Source of the DNA: Toxoplasma gondii ME49
Taxonomy: Eukaryota > Apicomplexa > Conoidasida > Eucoccidiorida > Sarcocystidae
Assembly: GCF_000006565.2 (NCBI RefSeq)
Contig: NC_031479.1
Coordinates: forward strand, 3,436,289 to 3,500,288
DNA: 64,000 nucleotides
Direction: 5' to 3'
Shown here: positions 24,342 through 34,151 of the stretch, one piece after another
Numbering within the stretch: position 1 is the stretch's first letter
Layout of the letters: every line of letters begins with the position of its first letter
Notes under the pieces: generated by a model
The model's input: only the letters and a program-made list of their open reading frames with translations
Database searches by the model: none
Told to the model about the DNA's origin: nothing
Made by a program: the position numbers and the translations under genes

Positions 24342-24731
24342 GTGTCAGGGATCGGACGGAAATATCCGACTTTTTCAGATGAAATGCAAGCCGTGTCTAT
24401 CAAGAGCCACCCGAAAAAACGTTTGTCAAACAGCTCGGGACCCGATGAGAAAGAAGGAATTTTCAACACTGCGGACTACAGAGAAGAAGAAAAACCACGA
24501 AACCGGAATGGTCTCTGGCACTCAGAACCATGTTAATCCAAAGGCGTCAAAAGTTCCACTTAGATCTTTATGAGACATGGCGCTCAGCCTCCAGGCATCT
24601 TTCGAGCGCATGCAGAGGTTGCTCCTCGTTTCCTTTGCCAAGCTTCCTTCCTCTGTCCTCTATAAGAAGATAAAAAGTCACAGTCCAAGTCTCGACGCTC
24701 GTCCCCGACCCGTTCGTCGTTCTCCCTCCTC

Positions 24732-25013
24732 TTGAGCTTCCTCGCTGTCACTCTTCGATGTTGTCGTCATCTCCTCTCAGTCGCTGGGTCCTCCTCTCTC
24801 AGCCTCGTTCGCTTTCTCTCTCCTCTTGAGCTTCCTCGCGCTCACTCTTCGATGTTGTCGTCATCTCCTCTCAGTCCCTGGGTCCTCCTCTCTCAGCCTC
24901 GTTCGCTTTCTCTCTCCTCTTGAGCTTCCTCGCGCTCACTCTTCGATGTTGTCGTCATCTCCTCTCAGTCCCTGGGTCCTCCTCTCTCAGCCTCGTTCGC
25001 TTCCTCTCTTCTG
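24732..25013. repeat. 94-bp tandem triplication
   Basis: Three head-to-tail copies start at 24732, 24826 and 24920, each carrying CTTCGATGTTGTCGTCATCTCCTCTCAGTC-like sequence and a shared pyrimidine-rich remainder. Copies 2 and 3 are virtually identical, and copy 1 differs at a few bases. Because 94 is not a multiple of three, the array cannot keep one reading frame. It lies about 200 bases beyond the KISH stop codon, in its probable 3' flank. Confidence 0.88.
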
Positions 25014-25219
25014 TTCTGCACTTCTGGCCGTTTGCCATTCCCCGCTCCTCGCTTCCCTCGTTTCTTGTTTCTTGTCTGTGTTTTTCCTCCCTATATCCTC
25101 TTGTTCCAGTCTATTTCCTCTCCACCTTTTTCTCTCCTTTCGCTGCAGCTCCTTGTCGCCTCCTCTCGCGTCGTCCTCGGCCGCCTTCTCCTCCGCTTCT
25201 CTTCTTCGCATTCGTCAGG

Positions 25220-25438
25220 TCACCTGAGGAAGAGTGTGGCAAAAGCTAAGAGAATGCATGCAAGGGAGACGTAGCCTGAGAGGCGGTCGCCGACGACGGC
25301 CAGTCTCCCCAGAACGCCTTTGAAGCCGGGGCGTTTGTTGTCGACGAGAGAAGGAAACCGCGGGCGAAGGTAGCTGCAGGTGCAGATGGCAAGAAGGACC
25401 ACTGTCAGCATCGACTGGAAGTTGAAGAGCGCCGACAT
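25220..25438 (-). CDS. TMEM167: KISH / TMEM167 family secretory-pathway membrane protein
   Basis: This 72-residue protein starts MSALFNFQSMLTVVLLAICT and matches the small KISH (TMEM167) family in length and pattern: an N-terminal membrane segment (about residues 8-24), the conserved ICTC.Y motif, a polar loop with a basic GFKG segment, and a second membrane segment (about 50-71). In animals KISH proteins are Golgi-located and needed for constitutive secretion; the same role here is inferred. The start at 25438 is chosen because the family begins MSA(I/L)FNFQS, although the frame is open 12 codons further upstream. It is a single exon with a TGA stop at 25220-25222. Both flanks are long and non-coding. 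Confidence 0.93.
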   Translation of the reverse strand: MSALFNFQSMLTVVLLAICTCSYLRPRFPSLVDNKRPGFKGVLGRLAVVGDRLSGYVSLACILLAFATLFLR

Positions 25439-26942
25439 GGTGGAGAAGAGGGAGAGACGGGAGATAGCAAGCACCAGCCGGCGTTAACAGGCGCAGGGCG
25501 CAGCAGGAACAGCGAGGCAGCGCGGCTCACGCACAAGGCGGCAGGACAGACGCGAAAAAGGCGGCCGCGCAAAGGAATCGCGCGCCACGATGCAAAGAAA
25601 AGGTGATAGCGAAGGGGAACAGTCAGAGCAAGCGAAAGGAAAGACGAGACGAAAAAGACAGTGTGCTCGCCAGGTGAGGGGGGCGGAGGAAACTGGAGCC
25701 GAAGCTGACGGAGAGGACCCTCCACAGGAACGACTGAAGCGGTGAGAAGAGAAAATGAAGACGCAGAAGCGGTGAGAAGAGAGGAAGAAGGGAGGCTGTT
25801 CCCAGACGCGCAGTGGAAGAAGGCTGCAAGAAAGAACGTGACGGCGAGACGGCTTGTGACGGAGACAGTCAAACAGTTGAGGGCGCGACACACTCGCTAG
25901 GGCATGAAGGATTGAAAAGACCGTTGAATTCGGATCGAAAAGAAAATGGAGAAAAAACGACAAACGGAGAGAAAACACAAGAGCTGCAAGCGAGGACAAG
26001 GGCGCAACACAGGGTCACCCCGTGAGCACGCTGAAGCGTTGTTTCCAGAGACTTTTTCGTGATTTTTCATGCTCAGTTGCTCCAAATTTTCTCTAGAGGA
26101 AAAACTCTCCCTTTCTGCTACTTTTACCACAGCATAAGACTCTCCTTTTGGCGTTTTCGTCCAAGTTCCCCCCGTCTTTTCGACTTCCTCTCCGGGCGGA
26201 TGGTCAGTCCCCTTCCACGTTTCCTCTCTCCCTGGAGGCACCGCGCCACCATACCCATCCAAGACAGGCTAGCAAGACACACAAACTTAAAAAGCAGAGA
26301 AAAAAATCCGTTTGCTAGAGAGACTCACTGGAACCAACGCTGGAAAATCGCGGGGTCTTCTCGCGATCATCGCAGCCGATGGGCCTTTGTCAAAAACTCC
26401 GTTCTTCATTGAGAGACTCGCCCGGCACTACACAGAGCACAAAACTTCTTTGATTTTCACTGAACAGAGTTACACCTCAGGGACCTCTTCCGTCGAACGT
26501 CGTGGGGTGAAGATTTCCTCGCTCGTTCTGCAGACAGGAAAGCAGCCTATGACTCGGTGTGTATTTTTCCGAGTCTGTAGACGAGATGCCTAACGCCTTT
26601 CCAAGTTTGTGCGCGATATGGGGTCACCGGTTTACTCTCACATAACAGCGACTGAGGAGTCCTTCCCTCGGCCGCTGTTCCTGAAAGATTGCCATGTCGT
26701 TTTCACATCAAATCGAAGGAGAGGAAGGCATCTACCTGCAGAACGACAATCCGGTCTCGCCCGCTGAACGAGATCCCTTCGTAAACCGATTTCACAGTCA
26801 AGCCGCCCCCCCAGCGAAGATCGTGACAGGAAAGAGAAAATCTCACTCTATGAGTATGTACCAAGGAGTTGCCGAGCTGCTGCTGCCCTCGACTTCTCTA
26901 CAGTGTCATCTCTACGTCTGCACACAAGCAAACATAAATATC

Positions 26943-26976
<34 letters not shown>

Positions 26977-28620
26977 TAGATATAGATATATATGAATAAA
27001 GCGTCGATTCTTAGTATTTTTTACTTGCTTGTGCTTTTCAGCATTCTGCATCGCGCGGCCGCTGTCGCCCACTTCCATCTCACTTGTCGACCACCATCCG
27101 TCATTATCTCTGCGGCGAAAAGGCCTCTTCGGCAGGGTGTTTCGAGTTGTCGACCATACCCCAGCGCCGCTCGACTCATTCCACTAAACGTAGAAGACAT
27201 GTGAAGCGGCTATCGTCCAACCTATGAAGCACAAGATAAAATGTGACGTGGAGAGCACCTCGGACTGGGGAACATTGAAACATGTCTTTCGCTGTTTGTG
27301 GTGCGGCAGGGCAACCAAGCGCTTCGTTCCTGGGGACTCGGTCTCGGGCCTCCTTCGCAGAAACTGTCGATTCTCCTGTGAAGTTTCGAAAAAAAAGTTT
27401 CGGGAGATCTGCGGTTCTTGCTGCACGTGTGGGTCTTTAACTGTCTCAAGGAAGATGTCTGCGTCGAGTCTGTGTCTCCTTCCTCTAGCCTTCCCTGCCT
27501 GGAGATGTACTGCGAGAGAGCCCACCCCTGAGACTCGACAGATATTCGAAAACTTGCTTCTCCAGCGCATCTGGTTCGGCGCGTTCGGTGCATCTAAGTT
27601 GACACAGAGCTGTACATGTTTCAGACGCGAACTTCCCCGCTACCCTCTGCGTTCCTGTGTTTTTTCATCGTTGAGGGAATGTCGCCGGCAAGAGAGAGTG
27701 GCTGATATCGCGCATGCGGCAACGTGCGGTATCTCTGTCGTCTGGTGGGGAGCAGTGACAGCACCCAGGGAACTGAAGAGACGGCTGCATGCCCTTTTTC
27801 CAGCTTCTGAAGTTCGCCTTCTCCACTGAAGTCTTCTAGAGAAAAAGAAACTAGGCATTCAAGAGGCAAACCCAACGTCCACCTCGACGGGTGCCTGCTC
27901 CAGTCCCCAAGACCGTTTCGGGCAAGTCTCTTGATCGCGAACAACAAATCAACTAGTACGCAGAGGCAGCGAACCGGCAAGACCCAGGGAAGGCGTCGGT
28001 GCGCGATTGATGAAAGAAAAACGCTTGAAACAAAGAAAGCGGCATCGTCTAGCACAGAAAAACGAAACTGTGTCCAACGCCCTCACTGCCCCCCCCCTCT
28101 CCCGCTCGCTTGTCAGAAATAAACATGAAACACAGTAGACAGAGCAGACGCCGTCAAACACTCCTCTCCGACGGGCGCGCTGTGCACTACAAATGCGACA
28201 TCTTCCAGCGAGGCCCCGTCTTCCGTTCATGTGCTCGCAGACGCGAAACAGAGGCTTTTCTGTTCTCTAACTCCGAGAGAGACACACTAAACGCGACCTT
28301 CTCTCCACGACAGAGACCCCCAAAACCGTTCCCTGAACTCAACAAAAGACCTACGCACTCCTTTCCTCAGGGCCATGCAACCCATTTAACGAAAAAATAC
28401 GTATATATATATATATATAATATACTATATATAATAAACTATATATATAAATGTTTTCACTACATCATATATACATGGGGATATATGTCTGTCTCTCTCT
28501 GTGTGGGTATACCCTTGCACCGGTTTGTTTTTCTCGCGTAGCGAGTCCCAGAGGGCGTTTCTGTTTTCTGTGCAGACTCGCTGCACCGACATGTTCGTCC
28601 GCGTTATTCCCGGCACCAAC
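25439..28620. other. Intergenic, no convincing gene
   Basis: The 5' flank of KISH (25439-26030) is purine-rich on the plus strand. The rest contains (TA)n tracts at 26943-26990 and 28398-28450. A plus-strand frame at 27224-27829 (201 codons, cysteine-rich first half) has ordinary composition but no start context, domain or splice support. Minus-strand frames overlap it equally well. The region also includes the 3' flank of the type I membrane protein gene. Confidence 0.45.
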
Positions 28621-31600
28621 TCAGTAGGAGATCGGCCAACTTGCGGTGTCGACCTCGTTGGGTCTTCTCTCATGTTTTCTTCTTCCACTCCTCGTGCTTC
28701 CTTCTTCCGGCCACTGCCAGGGAGAGGCGCCGAGGCCGCTCGCGCCGCCGTTGGGGCGCCTGTCTCTAAGGATCTCCTCCTCGCCCCAGAGCGTTTCGTA
28801 GATCCTTCGACTCGGTGTGAGGAGCTCCGCCGGCGCAGCGATGGGCCTTCGGCTTCTCCGCGAGGACGTCAGAGACTTCCTGGTCGGCGGAGAAGCTGCA
28901 GAGACGCCCGAAGCATCGGCAGATTGAGAAGAAGATGAAAGAGACGAGGCAAGCGAGGCCTTGGGGCGCCTGTTTGGGCGCCGACTGCCGCCCTCGCTCG
29001 CGCGAGCTTCGCCGAGGGAAGAAGAGAAGGGAGACAGATGAGCAGATGAGAGTGCATGGGTGGCGCGAAGCGAAGAGCGGATCGCAAGCCAGTCGGAGGG
29101 CGCGTCTGCAGAGCGAGCAGTCAAAGAAGAGAACACACATGAATCTGAACATCAACGACCCAAAAGACGAGCAGCCACAAGGGGAAGGATCCAAACACAG
29201 ACGGGAGAGGACGAGAAACCATAAAAAAGAAAAGAGCGACTCAAAAAAAGGCAACGGACTCCACGACAGTGGCGATACGTACGAACTTTGAAAGGGAGGT
29301 ACCGAAAAGAACAGAGGTCGTTTCTTTCAAGAACTTGCGCTCCCTTTTTCTCTGCGTCAGACAGTAAAGTCCTTCCCCATCAACGACACACTCTCTCCAT
29401 CTCTTCTTCTGTCTCCTTACCAGAGCAGCACGGCCCGGTGCATGTCTTTGCGCGCGCTTCTTGCATCTTGGCTCTCGCCTGCCAGTGGAGCGTGAGGATG
29501 TACCCCGCAGCGGCTCCGACCAGGACGGCGAAGGGAGCGTAGACGGCCCATGAAGCGTCTGCATGCGACGCCCGAGAGAAGTCTTCTTCGGCTTCTGTCT
29601 CACGCTCTTCAGCATCTGCTGCGAAGCTGTCTGTCGAGCCTCGCGCAGCCGCCTGGGCACCGCCCCACAACGAGGCCGCAAACGCGAAGGCTCTCTCCCA
29701 CCAAGACGCCGACTCCGACTCGTCGACCCCCGCGGGGCGAAGCGTCTCCTCCAGCTCCGCTGTTCCTTCGCTGCTTCGGCGCAGAACGTTCAAGCGGCTG
29801 AGCTGGGCCGCCAGCCAGTTGACGGCTTTGGCCGGAATGCTGGTTCCGGCAATCGCCGCCACAGGCGCCTGGGGCTCCAAGGTCTCCCGCGCTGTTCGGG
29901 TGTCCCTGCCTCGAATTGTGTTCTGTCCGAAACGCTGCGACTCGCTCTGCGCCGCGCCGGAGAACGCCCGCGTCTCTGCAGGCTGTCGAGACAAACCGGA
30001 GCTCGAAAGGACGGCGTCTGACAGCGGCGGAGGGGCGGCAAGCTGCACCAGACCCAGAGGAAGAGGATCGGTGTCCAGGCGGCTGGTGTACAGACAAAGA
30101 GCGAGATCCACAGGGAGGTCCTCGCCTCGAATCGAGAGCTCAAGAGGCACAGTCACGTCCACGAAAGGATCTTCTCTGGCAGGGCCTTGCCTGCTAAATT
30201 CCCTCGCGTCTCCGAGTGGCTCTTCTTTTCCGCTTCTGTCGCCGTCGACGCGACCGCCGTCGTGTTGGCCCTTTTGTTCTCTCGCTTTGTTTCCGCCGCC
30301 CACGGCGCTCTGCAAGCGACTAGCGACCAGCGGGACCGACGCCCGCAGACTCGTCAGAGCAAGAGCCTGACTCGAGTAAGGTCCTTCGCATCCTCCTGAC
30401 AGTTTCGTTTTTACCACCACGAGCGCCGATTTGAGAGCCTCTTTGATGTCGGCCTTTGTAAACCGTCTTCGCGAAGAGAGGTTTCTGCGCAACGAAGACA
30501 TCGCCTGGACGCTTCCTTGTTCGCGGGAGAACAACGCATGAGCGTCCCCCATCTGCACGTCCATGCCGCCTCGCTCTGTCTCCTTCCTTCCCCACCTGCC
30601 TCCCCCGCCCTCCGCTCCGGAGTCTGTACACTGCGCGCCCGCCAAGATACCCGCGCCAGTTCGGCGCTCGCCGACTTCCCGGCCCGTGTGTTTTCTTCTT
30701 CCCGTCGCCGTTCTCCATCCTTGGCCATCTCCTCCATCGTCGTAGCTCCCACTGTCTTTCCGAAAATGGCCTTCACAGACCTCGCCGTTTGCATCTGCAA
30801 CCTGCCCAGTCATCCCAGCCCCCGACGCGTCTCCATGCGGCCTCGAGGCGCCGGCAGGGGGAGAGAGACGGAGCGGGAGAGCGAGGTGGACGTCGTAAAC
30901 GCCGTTCAGAGACAGCATTCGTGGAGCTGCATGCAAAACTGGCAGCGACAGAGAGGAAGCCTGCTCGGACTCCTTCCCCGTCGTCTCTCGCGCCTCGTCT
31001 GTCTCTGCGAAAACGACGCCTGCTCTGGACGGACTCTGGGTGTGTTGGTCAGTCCGCCTTCCTCCCTCAACAGCGACTTCCACCTGCGGTTTCGCGCAAG
31101 TGTCTCTGCTGTTTCCGCCGCGGCTGGCTGTTGCGCGACCCCAAACACAGGCGTCAGGGACTCGTCCGAACGCGAGAGCGACAGCCTGTTTCGCTGACGT
31201 TTCTCGAGGCCATTCGACGCCCACACCGACGTCTCTTCTGGGTGGCTCGCCTCTCGACTCAGCTGGCTGGAGAGCCTCTGCATGCCCCTCATGTGCGGAG
31301 AGAGAAGAGGAAGAGGGCTCTGACCAGTGCATGCAGACCACGACATTCTCTCCCCACAACTCATCGGTTGGAGCGGAGAATGAGACAGAGTACAGCGGCG
31401 GAGCTTCGATGTCTCCTCGGATCCCCGATGTTTCTCTATCCGAGGAGACAGAGCGTTCCAGAGTCCCCCGCGCAACAGCTGGCGATGCACAGAGCTTCGC
31501 AGAGACGTCTTCATGTGCTTGCGGCGCATGCGTTTTCTGCTCGCCACTGACCATACCATGTCTCGCGTCCCTCCTGCCTCCGCCTGCTCCTCCAATATGA

Positions 31601-32439
31601 GTGGCGCTCTGCACACCGGCTGTCTCTGCCGACGCAGGGGGGGTGGTGTCGCCTCTCGGACCGCCTGCCTCGTTGTCGAGGGCCTTCTCTCCCTGACCGA
31701 GACGTGGTGGATCTGCGTCTGGGTGAACGGCTGCATGCAAGGAAAAAAACGCAGAGGCCGGGAGAGAGCACGGCGAAGTAGGGAACGAGAGACGCACACC
31801 CCAGCCGTTGTCGGGGTCGCTGAAGGCCTGAAAGAGACCCTGAGTGGGGAGCCAGGCTTTTCCGGAGGGCGTCGGGAGAAAAGTGGAGAACGACGAAGCG
31901 ATTTGTCTCTGCGCCTCGCCTTCGAAGAGAGGACTGAAAGCAGAAGAAAAGGTAGATGGCCCCGACCTGACGAACGGCTTTCTGTGAGGAGCGCTTGCCA
32001 GGCAATCCGGCGACTCGCCGTGCTGCTGAACCGGGGACGACATCTGAGGTGTCGAGACCCCCGAGGAGACGCTTCCCTCCTCTCGGGCCGCTTCAAACGT
32101 CCCCGCAGCTTCGGGTGTATCGACACCCGACCAGGAGGTGATGGCCGCCTCCCTGAGGGAAGAGGCAGGTCCGCTCTTCGTCGCGGATCCTCCATGGCTG
32201 CTCAGCGAGGCATTTGCTCCGCTGGACGACGGAAGGGGAGCGGGATGCGAAGCGCCGATGTGCGAGCGAGGCGGCGCGGGTGTATGGACACCTGGGAGGT
32301 GCGGAGGGCCGGGGATCGTCGCCAGGGGCGAGGCAGACGGCGCCCTGAGTGCGGCGACGCGCGCAGAGAGACCTGCGAAGACGAGGAGAAAGGGGAGCCA
32401 GACGAGACAGCCGCGAAGGCTGCTGAGAGCGCTCGCCAT
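28621..32439 (-). CDS. Type I membrane protein of unknown function, two exons, 1,167 aa
   Basis: Exon 1 is 32439-29421 and exon 2 is 29105-28621. The donor is TCTG|GTAAGG and the acceptor GCTCTGCAG|AC, phase 1 on both sides, and the total of 3,504 nt is exactly 1,168 codons. The ATG in AGAATGGCG is chosen because it directly precedes a signal peptide (WLPFLLVFAGLSARVAA, residues about 14-30). The lumenal part has beta-rich ordered blocks (near residues 195, 340, 500 and 760) separated by Gly/Arg/Glu-rich insertions. A single membrane segment follows at about 964-986 (YAPFAVLVGAAAGYILTL), then a tail of about 180 residues beginning with Cys residues (TGPCC) that could be palmitoylated. Three palindrome variants in exon 1 encode GVHTP, GVDTP and GVSTP. 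The gene is divergent from uL22. No family recognised. Confidence 0.8.
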
Positions 32440-34151
32440 TCTGTAGGGGAGAGGGACATACAGCACAGCGCGCTGCAGGAGAGAACACCCTGAAGCGGAC
32501 AAAGAGCGGAGCCGGAGAATCTGAGTGCACAGAAAAGACGGGAGACTTGGCGAGAGAAGCGGGAGACTTGGCGAGAGAAGCGGGAGACCCGAGACGAGCC
32601 ACACAAGGCGAGGCAGCCGCCTGGAGAGAGACACACCACGCGCTTCCTCCCTTCTTCTCTGATTTCTGTCGCTTCTACATTGCGGCGGAAGGCGATGCGT
32701 TTTTTGCGTCTCTTCCAGTCTCCCTTCGCTCGGCTTTCTCCCGAGGAGACACGGACGCATTCAAGGGAGGGGCGGGGGGGGGGGGGGGGCAGAGAGGAGA
32801 GGAGAGGAGAGAGGCGCGGAGAGCCACGCACAAGCAGCGGCGATGAAGACGTTCCGCAGCGAGGAAAAAAAGCAGAGGTGAAGAAGCAAAAGGAGGGGAA
32901 AACGACAGAGAACAAGACCGAACACGAGAGCTCTTTGTCTCCGCCTCTCGGGCGAAGGATCCCTGTCTACGGCGCCTTCACACGGAGACGGAAACCGGCG
33001 AGAGACGGGGGGAAGCGAAACAGAGAAGCAAGAGCGAAGGAGACGCTCTTCTGACAGAAAAAACTCTTTTACACTTTTCGTTCCAAATTGTCTCGGCCGC
33101 AAACGGACAACACACACTGCTGATTTCCTCTCTCCCGCCGAGCGCGCAGTCGCTGCGGCGAGACCGACGGCGCCCTTCTTTTCCCCGGGAGGCACCTCTC
33201 TCTCTCGCTTGGTCTCTCTCTCTCTCTACCTCTATCTCTCTCTCTCGCTTGGTCTCTGAGGAGCCGCTGTTCCTAAACGACGCAAAGAAGACAAGAAGGC
33301 GACACGAAGAGGGGGAAGAACGCAGGTGAGAAGAAGGGATGCGAAAGAAAAAGACGAGAGAAGAGTCGATTGCTCGTTCTGGGAGGCTGCTTGCTGTTGA
33401 CCGACACCACGAGAAAGACAGGCATGTGCACTGTGCGGCCACCGGAGCCCCGCGTTTCGCGTTTTTTACGGGAGAGAAGAACGCAGGAGAAAGCGAGAGA
33501 CGCGGCTTTTTCTCGAAGTTTTTCTTCTCGCAGCGAGGCTTGTCTCCTCGCGCGGAGCTCTCCTGTTTCTCTCTCTTCGTGTCTCTGCTTCCCTTCGTTT
33601 TCGCGCGCGACTTCGCCCGCTGCGCTGGCAGTCCCTAGCGTCCTCCCGCCAAGTACCACGCTGTTTCTCGCTTTCGCCTGCTTCGCCTTCATTTCGTCTG
33701 TTCCGCGCTTCTTCCGGCTGACATTTCAGATGGAGGTCGAAGCCGGCGGTTGCCGCTTCAGTCAAGCTTCTTCCTCTGTCTCGACTGCTGCTCCGTCTGT
33801 CCTCCCTCCCTCCCTCCCAACCCAGGGAGGCAGAGAAAGCAGCCGGGACAGAGGAAGAAGCTTGACTGCTGGAACGAGGACTTCTTCGGTGCTCTGCGGG
33901 CTGTACAGACAGCGTGTGTGCCACTGGCTTCTGCCGAGTCGCTTGGAGCGCGAGAGAGGTTCCCGAACTTGAAAAATACATCGACTCCCCCTTCTCTGTT
34001 CACTTCTTTCTTTCGACTTCGCCGCGAAGCCCAGGAACAGACTGGAGACGGAGTGGCAACGAAAAAAAAGGAGGCATTTCTGCTGCATGCGAGCGCAGAA
34101 GGAGCCTCGCGAGGAAGAAGCGAAACGAACGCATGAAGATGGCGTAGCAGG
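32440..34151. promoter_or_regulatory. Bidirectional promoter region between the membrane-protein and uL22 genes
   Basis: The two genes point away from each other, so this 1.7-kb interval must hold both promoters and 5' leaders. It contains direct repeats of GAGAAGCGGGAGACTTGGC (about 32542-32585), a run of 16 G at 32774-32789, a CT-rich tract with a duplicated TCTCGCTTGGTCTCT segment (33205-33260), and a long inverted repeat at 33759-33868. No start-site motif can be assigned from sequence. Confidence 0.45.
33759..33868. repeat. Inverted repeat, 22-bp perfect arms around a 66-base centre
   Basis: The left arm (33759-33780) is CAGTCAAGCTTCTTCCTCTG plus TC, and the right arm (33847-33868) is its exact reverse complement. 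Inside the arms the sequence remains partly complementary (GCTGCT...CCTCCC against GGGAGGCAGAG...AGCAGC), so a transcript could fold into an imperfect stem approaching 50 bp. It lies about 280 bases upstream of the uL22 start. Confidence 0.8.

Larger units (their letters stand above)
21376..25219. other. Intergenic, 3' flank of two converging genes, with tandem repeats
   Basis: It includes a (TA)n run (21438-21492), an AT-richer stretch without coding signal (21900-22850), the 150-bp higher-order repeat (22854-23215), a palindrome at 24328-24341 and the 94-bp triplication (24732-25013). Plus-strand frames such as 22440-22805 show no domain, splice support or codon bias and are not called. Confidence 0.5.

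Noticed and set aside
27224..27829. 201-codon plus-strand frame with several cysteines near its start
   Set aside because: The Cys spacing does not form a recognisable zinc motif, and minus-strand frames cover the same bases; no promoter or intron signal.
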